From: Marimonas arenosa
GTDB lineage: Bacteria; Pseudomonadota; Alphaproteobacteria; Rhodobacterales; Rhodobacteraceae
Direction of reading: 5' to 3'
DNA: 64,000 nt
Assembly (NCBI RefSeq): GCF_030848945.1
Contig: NZ_JANHAX010000004.1
Location: 92,001 to 156,000, forward strand
Every line of letters begins with the position of its first letter. Within the stretch, counting starts at the first letter, position 1. The notes beneath the pieces are model-generated. The model worked only from the letters and a program-made list of their open reading frames with translations, ran no database searches and had not been told where the DNA came from. This document shows positions 37,761 through 47,302 of the stretch, piece by piece. The position numbers were made by a program, and so were the translations under genes.

Positions 37761-38723
37761 ATGACAAAAGATTTACCGACTCCCGACGTCCCTTTGAAAA
37801 TCGGCACCCGCGGCTCGCCGCTGGCTCTGGCGCAGGCCCATGAGACTCGCCAAAGGCTGGGCGCGGCGTTCGAGCTGCCGCCGGAGGCCTTCGAGATCGT
37901 CGTGATCAAGACGACCGGAGACGACGCGGCGCTGATCGCCAAGGACAAGCCGTTGAAAGACCTGGGTGGCAAGGGGCTGTTCACCAAGGAGATCGAAGAG
38001 CAGCTATTGGCGGGCGGCATCGACATCGCGGTGCATTCGATGAAGGACATGCCGGTGGACCAGCCCGCGGGGCTCGCGCTGGACTGCTATCTGCCGCGCG
38101 AAGACGTGCGCGACGCGTTCATCTCGCCGGGCTTCGGCGGTCTGGCAGATCTTCCCGAAGGCGCGATCGTGGGCACGTCGAGCTTGCGCCGGCGGGCGCA
38201 GTTGAAGGTCGCGCGGCCCGACCTGACGGTGGTCGAATTCCGTGGCAATGTGCAGACCCGGCTGCGGAAGCTGGACGACGGGGTGGCAAGCGCGACTTTC
38301 CTCGCCATGGCCGGGCTGACCCGGCTGGGTATGATCGGCGAGGTGCCGGCGACGGCGATTTCGCCCGAGGACATGTTGCCGGCGGTGGCACAGGGGGCAA
38401 TCGGGATCGAGCGACGCGCTGATGACACTCGTGTCGCTGCGATGCTGGAGGGGATCCACGATCCAACGACCGGTCAGCGGCTGGCTGCGGAGCGGGCGTT
38501 CCTGGCGGCGCTGGACGGATCCTGCGAAACGCCGATCGCCGGGTTGGCAGAACTTGATGGCGGTAACCTGCGGCTGCGCGGTGAAATTCTGCGGCCGGAC
38601 GGCAGCGAGCGGCTCGATGACGACGTGACCGGCGCTATCGAGGACGGTGCCGAGATCGGTCGAGCGATGGCGGCGCGCCTCCTGGCGCGGGCCGGAGACG
38701 GTTTCTTCGACTGGCGGGCATGA
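37761..38723 (+). CDS. hemC: Hydroxymethylbilane synthase (porphobilinogen deaminase)
   Basis: The product is 320 aa. It polymerises four porphobilinogens to hydroxymethylbilane on a dipyrromethane cofactor. N-terminal KIGTRGSPLALAQA, the substrate site KDLGGKGLFTKEIEEQLLAGGIDIAVHSMKDMP, EFRGNVQTRLRKLDDG, and the cofactor cysteine in LDGSCETPIAGLA are all present. The stop overlaps the next gene by ATGA. Divergent from hemE, giving a compact haem locus. Confidence 0.97.
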   Translation: MTKDLPTPDVPLKIGTRGSPLALAQAHETRQRLGAAFELPPEAFEIVVIKTTGDDAALIAKDKPLKDLGGKGLFTKEIEEQLLAGGIDIAVHSMKDMPVDQPAGLALDCYLPREDVRDAFISPGFGGLADLPEGAIVGTSSLRRRAQLKVARPDLTVVEFRGNVQTRLRKLDDGVASATFLAMAGLTRLGMIGEVPATAISPEDMLPAVAQGAIGIERRADDTRVAAMLEGIHDPTTGQRLAAERAFLAALDGSCETPIAGLAELDGGNLRLRGEILRPDGSERLDDDVTGAIEDGAEIGRAMAARLLARAGDGFFDWRA

Positions 38724-39226
38724 TCGAGCGGACGCATATCAAGGGTGATGCGCCCTCGACCGCGGTCTACTCCGATTGCGAGCGCTATCGCTACATGCTG
38801 ACGCGGACCTGGGACGAGGGTGCGAGTCGGGCGTTGTTCATCATGCTCAATCCTTCGACTGCGACGGAGGTGCAGAACGACCCGACCGTTGAGCGCTGCG
38901 AACGGCGGGCGCGGGCGTTGGGCTTCGGCGCGTTCCGGGTGACCAACATCTTCGCTTGGCGCGAGACCGATCCGAAAAAGATGCGGACGGCGGGTGATCC
39001 GGTAGGGTCGGAGAATGACCAGGCGATTGCCGAGAGTTGCCCCTGGGCCGATCAGATCATCGCCGCCTGGGGCACGCATGGGGCGCATCTGGAGCGCGGG
39101 GCAGAGGTCGAAGCCCTGTTGCGGCGGACGCGGCGGCCGGTGTTCCATCTTGGTCTGACCAAGGATGGTCACCCGAAACATCCGCTTTATATTGCCTACA
39201 CCCAGCAACCGGAACGGTGGTTCTGA
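38720..39226 (+). CDS. DUF1643 domain protein
   Basis: The product is 168 aa of the DUF1643 family. Recognisable blocks are YRYMLTRTWDEG near the start, FIMLNPSTATEVQNDPTVERCERRARALGFGAFRVTNIFAWRETDP in the middle, and GLTKDGHPKHPLYI near the end. The family is cytoplasmic and uncharacterised. The fold and conserved Asn/Thr/Arg positions suggest an enzyme. Both boundaries are overlapping (ATGA with hemC, TGATG with the next gene), so translation is coupled to hemC, though no link to haem synthesis is known. Confidence 0.82.
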   Translation: MIERTHIKGDAPSTAVYSDCERYRYMLTRTWDEGASRALFIMLNPSTATEVQNDPTVERCERRARALGFGAFRVTNIFAWRETDPKKMRTAGDPVGSENDQAIAESCPWADQIIAAWGTHGAHLERGAEVEALLRRTRRPVFHLGLTKDGHPKHPLYIAYTQQPERWF

Positions 39227-39522
39227 TGCAACCGGACGAAAACGGCAAGTTTGCGGATCTCGAAGCCCAGACCCAGGCGCTGAACCGGCTGACGCAGGAG
39301 GTCGAGCGGCTCAATACGCACCGCTTCGTGACGATGCACAATTCGCCCTTGCGGTTGATCCTTTACCAGTTCTTCCGCGGTCTCGCTTTTGGTCTGGGGA
39401 CGGCGCTGGGGGCGACGATCCTGGTGTCGCTGCTGGCATGGTGGGTGGCCCAGTTCGAGTTCATTCCGATCATCGGCGACTGGGCGGTGCGGATCGTGGA
39501 AGAGATCGAAAAGGCCAAGTAG
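39226..39522 (+). CDS. DUF5665-like small membrane protein
   Basis: The product is 98 aa. A coiled-coil-like N-terminus (FADLEAQTQALNRLTQEVERLN) is followed by HNSPLRLILYQFFRGLAFGLGTALGATILVSLLAWWVAQFEFIPIIGDWA, containing one long or two short membrane spans. This resembles the DUF5665 family. It is translationally coupled to the DUF1643 gene. The function is unknown. Confidence 0.7.
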   Translation: MQPDENGKFADLEAQTQALNRLTQEVERLNTHRFVTMHNSPLRLILYQFFRGLAFGLGTALGATILVSLLAWWVAQFEFIPIIGDWAVRIVEEIEKAK

Positions 39523-39630
39523 CGCCCTTCGTCGCAGGTCATCGTCCCTTAACCAATTAACCCTTTCTCTTTTGACGGCGGTGCCCCGTGGCGGGCAGTA
39601 TGCAGGCGGCTTTTCGTTGGAGCGAAAGCG

Positions 39631-40575
39631 ATGCTGTTTCTTACCGGTTTGATGGGTATGGTTCTGGTCGGCGCCACGGTGTTCGTGGGCATGGATGGTG
39701 GCGACCCGGCGGACAATTCAGATGACATGATGGAGGGTGACGCCAGGGTCGAAGAGATCGGGGCGGCCGGACTCGTGACCCTGGACGAAATCATCACCGG
39801 CGGCGATGAGGCCGAGGCGCTGAGCGGAGGCGACGGGTCGGATTCGATCGGTGGTGGGGCCGGGAATGACACCGTTTCGGGCGATTCAGGCGAGGATATC
39901 GTTCATGGTCAGGCCGGTGACGATACCGTGCTCGGTGGCAACGGTGCAGATATTCTTCACGGTGAGACCGGCAACGATCTGCTGTGTGGCGGCGACGGGG
40001 AGGATCATCTCTTCGGTCACACCGGCGACGATACCCTTGCGGGCGATGCCGGTGACGACACGCTCGAGGCCGGCGCCGGCGACGACAGCCTGCGCGGTGG
40101 TGCGGGCGACGACGCGCTGCACGGATACCTTGGCAATGATACGCTCGAAGGTGGCGGCGGGGCGGACACGCTGTTCGGAGGCTGGGGTGACGACGTGATC
40201 GTCGGAGCGGGCGACGGGGCAGGCGATTATCTCAATGGCGGCGGCGGGGCCGATGCGATCATCGCCGGCGCCGGCGACATCGTCACTTCCGGCGATGGGT
40301 TCGATACGGTTTTCGCCAGTGACTGGGCGCCGGAAAACGTGGCGGAGGTGCTCGATTTCGACCTCCACGAGGACACGCTGGTGGTGCTGCATGACGATCA
40401 GGAAGAGGTGCTGGAGTTGGCCCTTGAACCGGATCCGCAAGACGAGACACTGATCCATGTCGTGCTCAACGGCCAGGTCGTGATATCGCTGCACGACGCG
40501 GCGGGGTTACGCCTGGAAGACCTTCAACTCGTGCCTCAATCGGCGGCGGCCGCGCTGATGCAAGGGGTCGGCTGA
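39631..40575 (+). CDS. RTX (haemolysin-type calcium-binding repeat) protein
   Basis: The product is 314 aa. An N-terminal hydrophobic segment ([21 protein letters not shown]) precedes an acidic linker and about fourteen nonapeptide RTX repeats (GGxGxDxxx, residues about 64-205), which form Ca-binding beta-rolls. The last 100 residues are a non-repetitive acidic domain. RTX proteins usually leave through type I secretion using a C-terminal signal; the N-terminal membrane anchor here is atypical and suggests surface tethering. No secretion genes are adjacent. TTAACCAATTAAC at 39550-39562 upstream resembles CtrA half-sites. Confidence 0.85.
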   Translation: MLFLTGLMGMVLVGATVFVGMDGGDPADNSDDMMEGDARVEEIGAAGLVTLDEIITGGDEAEALSGGDGSDSIGGGAGNDTVSGDSGEDIVHGQAGDDTVLGGNGADILHGETGNDLLCGGDGEDHLFGHTGDDTLAGDAGDDTLEAGAGDDSLRGGAGDDALHGYLGNDTLEGGGGADTLFGGWGDDVIVGAGDGAGDYLNGGGGADAIIAGAGDIVTSGDGFDTVFASDWAPENVAEVLDFDLHEDTLVVLHDDQEEVLELALEPDPQDETLIHVVLNGQVVISLHDAAGLRLEDLQLVPQSAAAALMQGVG

Positions 40576-40719
40576 CGGCGCGGATTTCCGCTTTCCTTTC
40601 GCGGTAAACTCTCCTATACGCACGCATCTGTCCGGTTTCGGCCGGGCACATCTCCCACAGGACCTTGCTGGACGACATCCCGGCTTGTGCCCTCAACCCT
40701 TAAACGCAAGGAGACCCCG

Positions 40720-40989
40720 ATGTCGATTACGGCCGTAGAAAAAGCCAGTTTGATGAAGGAATACGCCACCAAGGACGGCGACACCGGTTCGCCCGAGGTG
40801 CAGGTGGCAATCCTGAGCTCGCGTATCGCGACGCTGACCGAGCATTTCAAGACCCACAAGAAGGATAACCACGGCCGCCGTGGCCTTCTGAAGATGGTGG
40901 CCCAGCGCCGTAAGCTGCTGGACTATCTCAAGGGCAAGGACGAGGCCCGCTACTCGGATCTGATCCAGCGGCTGGGTTTGCGCCGGTAA
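40720..40989 (+). CDS. rpsO: 30S ribosomal protein S15
   Basis: The product is 89 aa, the normal S15 length. It binds the 16S rRNA central domain early in assembly. Diagnostic segments are [37 protein letters not shown] and the C-terminal [12 protein letters not shown]. The start has a strong aaggaga ribosome-binding site. It has its own terminator immediately downstream and is separated from pnp by two genes, unlike the classical rpsO-pnp pair. Confidence 0.98.
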   Translation: MSITAVEKASLMKEYATKDGDTGSPEVQVAILSSRIATLTEHFKTHKKDNHGRRGLLKMVAQRRKLLDYLKGKDEARYSDLIQRLGLRR

Positions 40990-41014
40990 GAGTCAAGTTC
41001 CGGATGGAACAGGG

Positions 41015-41047
41015 AACGCCCGTTCGGAAGAGCGGGCGTTTTCCTTT
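41015..41047 (+). terminator. Rho-independent terminator of rpsO
   Basis: AACGCCCG/CGGGCGTT (8 bp, 10-nt loop) is followed by TTCCTTTGG, giving a TTTTCCTTTG tail, 26 nt after the stop. Confidence 0.85.
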
Positions 41048-41075
41048 GGTGCATACGCCGAAGTGAAGGCGGCCC

Positions 41076-41627
41076 TCAGCCGGAAAGGGTTACGTTGGCG
41101 GCGTAGAGCCCTTTTTCGCCCTGCATCAGGCTGAACGTGATCTCGCAGTTCAGGTCCAGCTGTTCCCAGCCTTCGCCGGTGACACTTGCTCGATCGAAAA
41201 AGACCTCGCGCCCGTCGGTCATCTTGGCAAAGCCGTAACCTTCGTCGGCAAATACACGCACCACGGTACCGCGCAGGCGGTCGGGGTGCGATTTGACATG
41301 CACGCCGCCGACCTTGCGCTGATGATCGCGAAGCTGACGCAGCGCGGCATCGAAACTGTCGCGGATCGCAACGCGGGGGTCTTCGTGCGCGTTCAGGTCC
41401 CCGGGTTTGCGGTTCACGATGATGGCGCCGCCCGGTACTTCGAGTTCGACCGCAACCTTGTAAAGCTTGCCCTTGTGACCCTTGGACGTCCGCCGTTCGA
41501 CCGTTACCCGACACGAGGTGATCCGATCGTAAGTCTGATCCAGTTTCGCGATCTTTTCGTTGATAATAGAGGTCAGATTGGGTGAGGCATCGACTCCGTG
41601 AAATGTGATTTGTGGCGTCGTTTCCAT
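41076..41627 (-). CDS. HPF/RaiA-type ribosome-associated protein fused to a cold-shock domain
   Basis: The product is 183 aa with two domains. Residues 1-105 are a ribosome hibernation factor fold (QITFHGVDASPNLTSIINEKIAKLDQTYDRI, a basic VTVERRTSKGHKGKLYKVAVELEVPG strand). Residues 115-183 are a cold-shock domain (GTVVRVFADEGYGFAKMTDGREVFFDRASV, RNP1-like). The HPF half should bind the 30S decoding region and inhibit translation; the cold-shock half should bind single-stranded RNA. The start at 41627 is set by gcaggagga. It lies between rpsO and pnp on the opposite strand. Confidence 0.88.
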   Translation of the reverse strand: METTPQITFHGVDASPNLTSIINEKIAKLDQTYDRITSCRVTVERRTSKGHKGKLYKVAVELEVPGGAIIVNRKPGDLNAHEDPRVAIRDSFDAALRQLRDHQRKVGGVHVKSHPDRLRGTVVRVFADEGYGFAKMTDGREVFFDRASVTGEGWEQLDLNCEITFSLMQGEKGLYAANVTLSG

Positions 41628-41782
41628 CGAATCCTCCTGCTGCTTAATTTCCACATTTCTCTCACGGCTCTGGACGGCCCGCCATGACCTCGGTCAAAAT
41701 CCGCTTTACGCCAAATGACGCGGGTCAAAGCGCGTTGAGTTTTTTTTCTGTAAATTACAATGGATTTCGAAAGGGGGATTCC

Positions 41783-42208
41783 ATGAGTGCACTAGGATTG
41801 AAAATCATCGATGACTCGGCACAACAGGCCAATGTGTGGATCAACGAGGTCGACGCTGCCACTGGCTGGGATCACAAACAGCGGGCTTACCGGCTTTTGC
41901 GGTCGGTGCTGCATGTCGTGCGTGATCATTTGAGCGTGGACGAGGCGGCGCAATTGGCGGCACAGATGCCGGTGATGATCCGCGGCATCTACTATGAAGG
42001 ATGGAACCCGTCGAAAACGCCCATGGCTATTCGCAGTGCGGATGCGTTCGTCGAGCGGGTACAGCGAGATTTCGAAACCGATCCTTTGGGGGACGCCGAT
42101 CATGCGATTGCGGCGGTGATGAGCGTGTTGAGAAAGCACGTTTCGGCCGGCGAGATGGAAGATGTGGAACAAAGCTTCACCACCCAGATTCGGGCGCTTT
42201 TCGGCTAG
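41783..42208 (+). CDS. DUF2267 domain protein
   Basis: The product is 141 aa. The DUF2267 core is visible as ANVWINEVDAATGWDHKQRAYRLLRSVLHVVRDHLSVDEAAQLAAQMPVMIRGIYYEGWNPSKTP. The family is cytoplasmic, helical and uncharacterised, often near stress genes. The start MSALGLKIID at 41783 has an aaggggga ribosome-binding site; the longer frame upstream is not supported. It is divergent from the HPF-CSD gene, and both could share a stress-responsive promoter region (41628-41782). Confidence 0.78.
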   Translation: MSALGLKIIDDSAQQANVWINEVDAATGWDHKQRAYRLLRSVLHVVRDHLSVDEAAQLAAQMPVMIRGIYYEGWNPSKTPMAIRSADAFVERVQRDFETDPLGDADHAIAAVMSVLRKHVSAGEMEDVEQSFTTQIRALFG

Positions 42209-42474
42209 CGTGTGATCGGAGCGGTCGTCGGGTCGGTTTTGGGAGGCAGTGCCGCAGCGTCAATGGTTCGCCACGACGGTCGGCGAAGTGTCACGGTTTT
42301 CTGAGCGAACATCTTTCTTCCCATCCTGTTCAAACTCCTCTATAGCGCCCCCATCTGAGACGTGACGCTCTGACCCCGGCGCATGGAAAGATGGAGGGGT
42401 CGGCGGCAATGGGGCCGCCATGGAAACGGAGGACCCGGGAGGGCCCGGGAGTGCCTCCAGACAGGAAACGATAT

Positions 42475-44634
42475 ATGTTCAACGTAACACGCAAGTCGAT
42501 CGAGTGGGGCCAGGAAACCCTCACTCTGGAAACGGGCAAGGTTGCCCGCCAGGCCGATGGATCGGTCATTGCAACGCTGGGTGAAACTTCGGTCATGGCC
42601 AACGTGACCTATGCCCGTGAGCAGAAGCCGGGGCAGGATTTCTTCCCGCTGACGGTTCACTACCAGGAAAAATACTATGCCGCCGGCAAGGTTCCGGGCG
42701 GCTTCTTCAAGCGCGAGGCGCGGCCGACCGAAAAAGAAACGCTGACCGCGCGCCTGATCGACCGGCCGATCCGGCCGCTGTTCGTGCCGGGCTTCAAGAA
42801 CGAAGTGCTGGTGATGTGCACGGTGCTGAGCCATGACCTGGTCAACGACCCGGACATGGTGGCGATGATCGCCGCCAGCGCCGCGCTGACCATTTCGGGC
42901 GTGCCCTTCATGGGGCCGATTGCCGGCTGCCGCGTCGGGTTCGTCGACGGCGAATACGTGCTGAACCCGGATGTCGAGGATATGCACGAGCTGCGCTATG
43001 ATCCCGAGCAACGTCTCGACCTGGTGGTCGCGGGCACCAAGGACGCCGTGATGATGGTGGAATCGGAGGCCTATGAGCTGACCGAGGCGGAAATGCTGGG
43101 CGCGGTGAATTTCGCGCACGAGCAGATCCAGCCGGTGATCGACCTGATCATCGCGCTGGCCGAAGACGCCGCCAAGGAGCCGTTCGATTTCCAGCCGGCC
43201 GACTACGGCGACCTGTTCGAGGCCGTGAAGAAGGCGGGCGAGAAAGAGATGCGCGCGGCCTTCGCCATCACCGACAAGCAGGAGCGCACGGCGGCCGTGG
43301 CCGCGGCGCGAGAAACCATCAAGGCGGCGCTGAGCGACGAACAGCTGGAAGACGCCAACCTCGGCAGCGCAATGAAGAAGCTGGAAGCCGGCATTCTGCG
43401 CGGCGACGTGGTGAAAACCGGCAAGCGGATCGACGGGCGCAGCACGACGGATGTGCGGGGCATCGAGTGCGAAACCGGCTTCCTGCCGCGCACCCATGGC
43501 TCGGCATTGTTCACCCGCGGCGAAACTCAGGGCCTGGTGGTGACCACGCTGGGCACCGGCGACGATGAGCAGTTCATCGACGCGCTGCACGGCACGTTCA
43601 AGTCGAACTTCCTGCTGCATTATAACTTCCCGCCCTACTCGGTCGGCGAAGTGGGCCGCGTGGGTCCTCCGGGCCGTCGCGAGATCGGCCATGGCAAGCT
43701 CGCCTGGCGCGCGTTGCAGGCGGTGCTGCCGGCGCCGACCGACTTCCCCTACACCATCCGGATCGTCAGCGAGATCACCGAGTCGAACGGCTCGTCCTCG
43801 ATGGCTTCGGTCTGTGGCGGGTCGCTGTCGATGATGGATGCCGGCGTGCCGCTGAAGTCGGCCGTGGCCGGTGTGGCGATGGGCCTGATCTTGGAAGAGG
43901 ACGGCGATTACGCGATCCTGACCGACATCCTGGGTGACGAAGACCATTTGGGTGACATGGACTTCAAGGTGGCAGGGACCGAGAACGGTATCACCTCGCT
44001 GCAGATGGACATCAAGGTGGCCGGCATCACGCCAGAGATCATGGAAAAAGCCCTGGCCCAGGCCAAGGACGGTCGGATGCACATTCTGGGCGAGATGAAC
44101 AAGGCGCTTTCGGGGGCCGGTGACTTCTCGGTTCACGCGCCGCGCATCGAGACTATGAACATCCCGACCGACAAGATCCGCGAAGTGATCGGTTCGGGCG
44201 GCAAGGTGATCCGCGAGATCGTCGAAGTGTCTGGCGCCAAGGTCGACATCAACGACGATGGCGTCATCAAGATCGCCTCGCCGAACGGAGAAGCCATCCA
44301 GAAGGCTTATGACATGATCCACGCGATCGTGGCCGAACCGGAGGAAGGCGAAATTTACCGCGGCACCGTAGTGAAGATCGTCGATTTCGGCGCCTTCGTG
44401 AACTTCTTCGGCAAGCGCGACGGCCTGGTCCATGTCAGCCAGATCGAGAACCGCCGCTTGAACCATCCCTCGGATGTTCTGAAGGAAGGTCAGGAGGTCT
44501 GGGTCAAGCTTCTGGGCTTTGACGACCGCGGCAAGGTGCGTCTCAGCATGAAAGTGGTCGATCAGGAGACCGGCGAAGAGATGGCGCAGGAAGACAAGCC
44601 CAAGCGCAAGAAGAAGGACGAGGACGACGACTGA
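42475..44634 (+). CDS. pnp: Polyribonucleotide nucleotidyltransferase (PNPase)
   Basis: The product is 719 aa. This is the 3'-5' phosphorolytic exoribonuclease and degradosome component. It has two RNase PH domains (the first with [13 protein letters not shown], the second with the active site [21 protein letters not shown]), a KH domain ([29 protein letters not shown]) and an S1 domain ([33 protein letters not shown]). A lysine/aspartate tail ([12 protein letters not shown]) ends it. The 266-nt spacer upstream contains CCCGGG-AGGG-CCCGGG (42434-42449), a possible leader stem-loop for the autoregulation known for pnp. Confidence 0.97.
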   Translation: MFNVTRKSIEWGQETLTLETGKVARQADGSVIATLGETSVMANVTYAREQKPGQDFFPLTVHYQEKYYAAGKVPGGFFKREARPTEKETLTARLIDRPIRPLFVPGFKNEVLVMCTVLSHDLVNDPDMVAMIAASAALTISGVPFMGPIAGCRVGFVDGEYVLNPDVEDMHELRYDPEQRLDLVVAGTKDAVMMVESEAYELTEAEMLGAVNFAHEQIQPVIDLIIALAEDAAKEPFDFQPADYGDLFEAVKKAGEKEMRAAFAITDKQERTAAVAAARETIKAALSDEQLEDANLGSAMKKLEAGILRGDVVKTGKRIDGRSTTDVRGIECETGFLPRTHGSALFTRGETQGLVVTTLGTGDDEQFIDALHGTFKSNFLLHYNFPPYSVGEVGRVGPPGRREIGHGKLAWRALQAVLPAPTDFPYTIRIVSEITESNGSSSMASVCGGSLSMMDAGVPLKSAVAGVAMGLILEEDGDYAILTDILGDEDHLGDMDFKVAGTENGITSLQMDIKVAGITPEIMEKALAQAKDGRMHILGEMNKALSGAGDFSVHAPRIETMNIPTDKIREVIGSGGKVIREIVEVSGAKVDINDDGVIKIASPNGEAIQKAYDMIHAIVAEPEEGEIYRGTVVKIVDFGAFVNFFGKRDGLVHVSQIENRRLNHPSDVLKEGQEVWVKLLGFDDRGKVRLSMKVVDQETGEEMAQEDKPKRKKKDEDDD

Positions 44635-44660
44635 GTCCCCTCGCTATTGACTTGATGCGA

Positions 44661-44688
44661 AGCCCCGGCGGAAACGCCGGGGCTTTTA
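44661..44688 (+). terminator. Rho-independent terminator of pnp
   Basis: A 10-bp perfect stem (AGCCCCGGCG/CGCCGGGGCT) with a GAAA loop is followed by TTTA, 27 nt after the stop. Confidence 0.9.
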
Positions 44689-44778
44689 CGTTGCGGCAGG
44701 GATATTTCCGCGCGATTTTTCCCCCTGGTTTTCCCGCTAGGGTCGATTAGACCTCTTCCATCGAATTGATGCGTACAT

Positions 44779-44902
44779 ATGGCGGAGCGGGCCATTCAAC
44801 GGCTTCGCGGTTTACGCAAAGAGCGGATTACTGAACCCACTCGCGGGTAGTCTCTGGCCACCAGAGGCCGCAGGGGTCTTGTCGGGATGGGCAAGACCCC
44901 TG
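44779..44902 (+). other. Structured spacer: 23-codon ORF followed by two hairpins
   Basis: The 335-nt gap between pnp and the peroxiredoxin gene holds no ordinary gene. Within it, ATG at 44779 opens a 23-codon frame (MAERAIQRLRGLRKERITEP, then TRG and TAG). Directly after come the hairpins CTCTGG-CCA-CCAGAG (44852-44866) and an 11-bp perfect stem CAGGGGTCTTG/CAAGACCCCTG (44871-44902). Neither hairpin is followed by a T run. No ribosome-binding site precedes the ORF. It could be a small RNA or a leader-type arrangement; this is unproven. Confidence 0.35.
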
Positions 44903-44916
44903 TGCTATGTTCCGAG

Positions 44917-44944
44917 CAAAGAAAAAGCCCCGCCGGAGCGGGGC
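44917..44944 (-). terminator. Rho-independent terminator of the peroxiredoxin gene
   Basis: GCCCCGC/GCGGGGC (7 bp, 4-nt loop) is followed on the minus strand by TTTTTCTTTG, 25 nt after the stop. Confidence 0.85.
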
Positions 44945-44969
44945 CTTTCCAAGGTTGATGTGGCGTCGA

Positions 44970-45623
44970 TCAGGCCGGGTCGGCGGTGGTGCGCAGATAG
45001 GGCAGCTTGACGTCGACTTTGCCGAACTTGGCCTTGGCGTCTTCAGTGGTCAGCGACAGGGCGACGATCACGTCCTGGCCAGGCATCCAGTTGGCGCCGG
45101 TGGCGAGCGGCTGCTGATACGTCTTTTGCAGGCCATCCAGCGCGCGCAGAACTTCTGCGAAGTTGCGGCCGACCGACATCGGGTAGGTCATGATCAACTG
45201 CACCTTCTTGTCCGGCGAGATGATGAAAACCGAACGGACGCTGGCCGAGTCCGCGGCGGTGCGGCCGTCGGGAAGGTAGGCTTCGGCGGGAAGCATGTCG
45301 AACATCTTCGACACTTCCAGTGATTCGTCGGCAATGATCGGGAAACCGGCCTTGGCGCCGGCATAGGCCGAGATATCGGACTTCCATTTCACGTGCTCTT
45401 CAGCCGAGTCGACCGACAGACCGATCACCTTGGTGTTGCGCTTGGCCCATTCATCAGCCAGCTGCGCGACGGCGCCGAACTCTGTGGTGCAGACCGGGGT
45501 GAAATCCTTGGGGTGCGAGAACAGGATGGCCCAGCTGTCGCCGATCCAATCGTGAAAGGAGATGGTGCCCTGATCGGTTTCGGCAGTGAAGTTGGGAACG
45601 ATGTCATTGATGCGCAGGCCCAT
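44970..45623 (-). CDS. 1-Cys peroxiredoxin (Prx6 type)
   Basis: The product is 217 aa. The peroxidatic cysteine lies in DFTPVCTTEFGAV (about residue 45). No second conserved cysteine is present, as in 1-Cys Prx6. The C-terminal Prx6 extension (YQQPLATGANWMPGQDVIVALSLTTEDAKAKF) is present. It reduces hydroperoxides in the cytoplasm with an external thiol donor. The start MGLRINDIVP at 45623 has a ggagc ribosome-binding site; the frame reads upstream without a better start. It is divergent from the aldehyde dehydrogenase gene. Confidence 0.93.
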   Translation of the reverse strand: MGLRINDIVPNFTAETDQGTISFHDWIGDSWAILFSHPKDFTPVCTTEFGAVAQLADEWAKRNTKVIGLSVDSAEEHVKWKSDISAYAGAKAGFPIIADESLEVSKMFDMLPAEAYLPDGRTAADSASVRSVFIISPDKKVQLIMTYPMSVGRNFAEVLRALDGLQKTYQQPLATGANWMPGQDVIVALSLTTEDAKAKFGKVDVKLPYLRTTADPA

Positions 45624-45790
45624 TTGCGAGGCTCCTTTTTTCCGCGGCTTAGAGATATTCAAAATCTCAGATATATTGTTCCGCAACGTTTTACACCCCC
45701 TCCCTTGCGGGTTCGCAGGTGGAGTGACAGAGTGTCGCGAATCCCGAGAAACGGTGCGGCGGATGCCGCTGAAAGACAGAGGAAATCGCG

Positions 45791-47236
45791 ATGATCGAGA
45801 AGCGTCAGTTCTATATCAACGGCCAGTGGGTGGAGCCGGTGGAAGGCCACGACCACCATGTCATCGACCCGTCAACGGAAGACCCGGTGGCGGTGATCTC
45901 GTTGGGCGGGCAGGCCGATACTGACGCTGCCGTGGCCGCCGCCAAGGCGGCCTTTCCGGGCTGGATGGCGACACCCAAGGAAGACCGCATCGCCCTGCTG
46001 GAGAAGCTTGTCGATGTTTACAAGGCCCGGTCGGAGGAGATGGCCGAAGCGATCACGCTCGAGATGGGCGCGCCGATTGACATGGCGAAAACCCAGCAAT
46101 GGGGCGCGGGTTTTGGTCACCTGAAGAATTTCGTGCGCGCAGCCAAGGGGTTCGAGTTCATCAAACCGCTGGGCGATCATGCCCCCAATGACCGGATCAT
46201 CTATGAGCCGATGGGCGTGGCGGCGCTGATCACGCCATGGAACTGGCCGATGAATCAGGTCACCCTGAAGGTGGGCGCGGCGGCCGTGGCAGGCTGCACG
46301 ATGATCCTGAAGCCATCTGAGGAAACACCGCTCGATGCAATGCTGTTTGCCGAAATGATGGACGAAGCGGGCTTCCCGCCGGGCGTGTTCAATCTGGTGA
46401 ACGGTGACGGCGTGGGTGTCGGCAGCCAGCTTACCGCGCATCCCGACGTCGACATGGTGAGTTTCACCGGCTCGACCCGCGCTGGTATTCTGATCTCGAA
46501 ATCGGCGGCCGATACGCTCAAGAAGGTACACCTCGAGCTGGGCGGCAAGGGCGCCAATGTGATCTTCGATGATGCCGACGAAAAGGCAGTGAAGCGCGGC
46601 GTCATTCACATGATGAACAACACCGGTCAAAGCTGCAATGCGCCAAGCCGGATGCTGGTCCAGCGCGGGGTCTACGACCAGGCGGTGGAAACCGCCGCCG
46701 AGGTGGCCAATTCGATCAAGGTCGGCAATGCGCATGAGGAAGGCCGCCATATCGGCCCGGTGGTGAACGAGACCCAGTGGACCAAGATCCAGGACCTGAT
46801 CCAAGCCGGTATCGACGAGGGAGCCAAGCTGGTTGCCGGCGGCACCGGACGGCCCGAGGGGCTGAACAAGGGCTATTTCATCCGGCCCACAGTGTTCGCC
46901 GATGCCAACAACCAGATGCGGATTGCCCGCGAGGAGATCTTCGGCCCGGTGCTGACGATCATCCCCTTCGAGACCGAGGAAGAGGCGATCGAGATCGCCA
47001 ACGACACGCCCTACGGCCTGACCAACTATGTCCAGACGCAGGATGGCGCACGTTTGAACCGGATGGCGCGCAGCTTGCGTTCGGGAATGGTGGAAATGAA
47101 TGGCCAGCCGCGCGGGGCGGGCTCGCCCTTCGGGGGCATGAAACAGTCGGGCAACGGCCGCGAGGGCGGCGTCTTCGGGATCGAGGACTTCCTCGAGGTG
47201 AAGGCCGTGTCCGGCTGGTCGAACGACAACGACTGA
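45791..47236 (+). CDS. Aldehyde dehydrogenase family protein
   Basis: The product is 481 aa of the NAD(P)-dependent aldehyde dehydrogenase superfamily. The active-site Glu is in LELGGKGANVIFDDA and the catalytic Cys is in NNTGQSCNAPSRMLV. The Asn of the oxyanion hole is in TPWNWPMNQ. The C-terminus contains NGQPRGAGSPFGGMKQSGNGREGG. The broad substrate type (aliphatic or semialdehyde) cannot be fixed. An agaggaaa ribosome-binding site is present. Monocistronic, followed after 66 nt by the kinase-like gene. Confidence 0.92.
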   Translation: MIEKRQFYINGQWVEPVEGHDHHVIDPSTEDPVAVISLGGQADTDAAVAAAKAAFPGWMATPKEDRIALLEKLVDVYKARSEEMAEAITLEMGAPIDMAKTQQWGAGFGHLKNFVRAAKGFEFIKPLGDHAPNDRIIYEPMGVAALITPWNWPMNQVTLKVGAAAVAGCTMILKPSEETPLDAMLFAEMMDEAGFPPGVFNLVNGDGVGVGSQLTAHPDVDMVSFTGSTRAGILISKSAADTLKKVHLELGGKGANVIFDDADEKAVKRGVIHMMNNTGQSCNAPSRMLVQRGVYDQAVETAAEVANSIKVGNAHEEGRHIGPVVNETQWTKIQDLIQAGIDEGAKLVAGGTGRPEGLNKGYFIRPTVFADANNQMRIAREEIFGPVLTIIPFETEEEAIEIANDTPYGLTNYVQTQDGARLNRMARSLRSGMVEMNGQPRGAGSPFGGMKQSGNGREGGVFGIEDFLEVKAVSGWSNDND

Positions 47237-47302
47237 TCATAAGTGGACTTGAGAGGCGATCCGGGGCTATGACGGCCCCGGATTTTGCTTTTGGAGGCCC
47301 TG

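Noticed and set aside
39800..40260. Short-period repeats resembling a repeat array
   Set aside because: They are codon-level repeats of RTX nonapeptides, not CRISPR repeats with unique spacers.
42340..44466. 708-aa open frame on the minus strand opposite pnp
   Set aside because: It is His/Arg/Asp-rich, matches no family and lies fully antisense to the certain pnp gene; a typical high-GC shadow frame.
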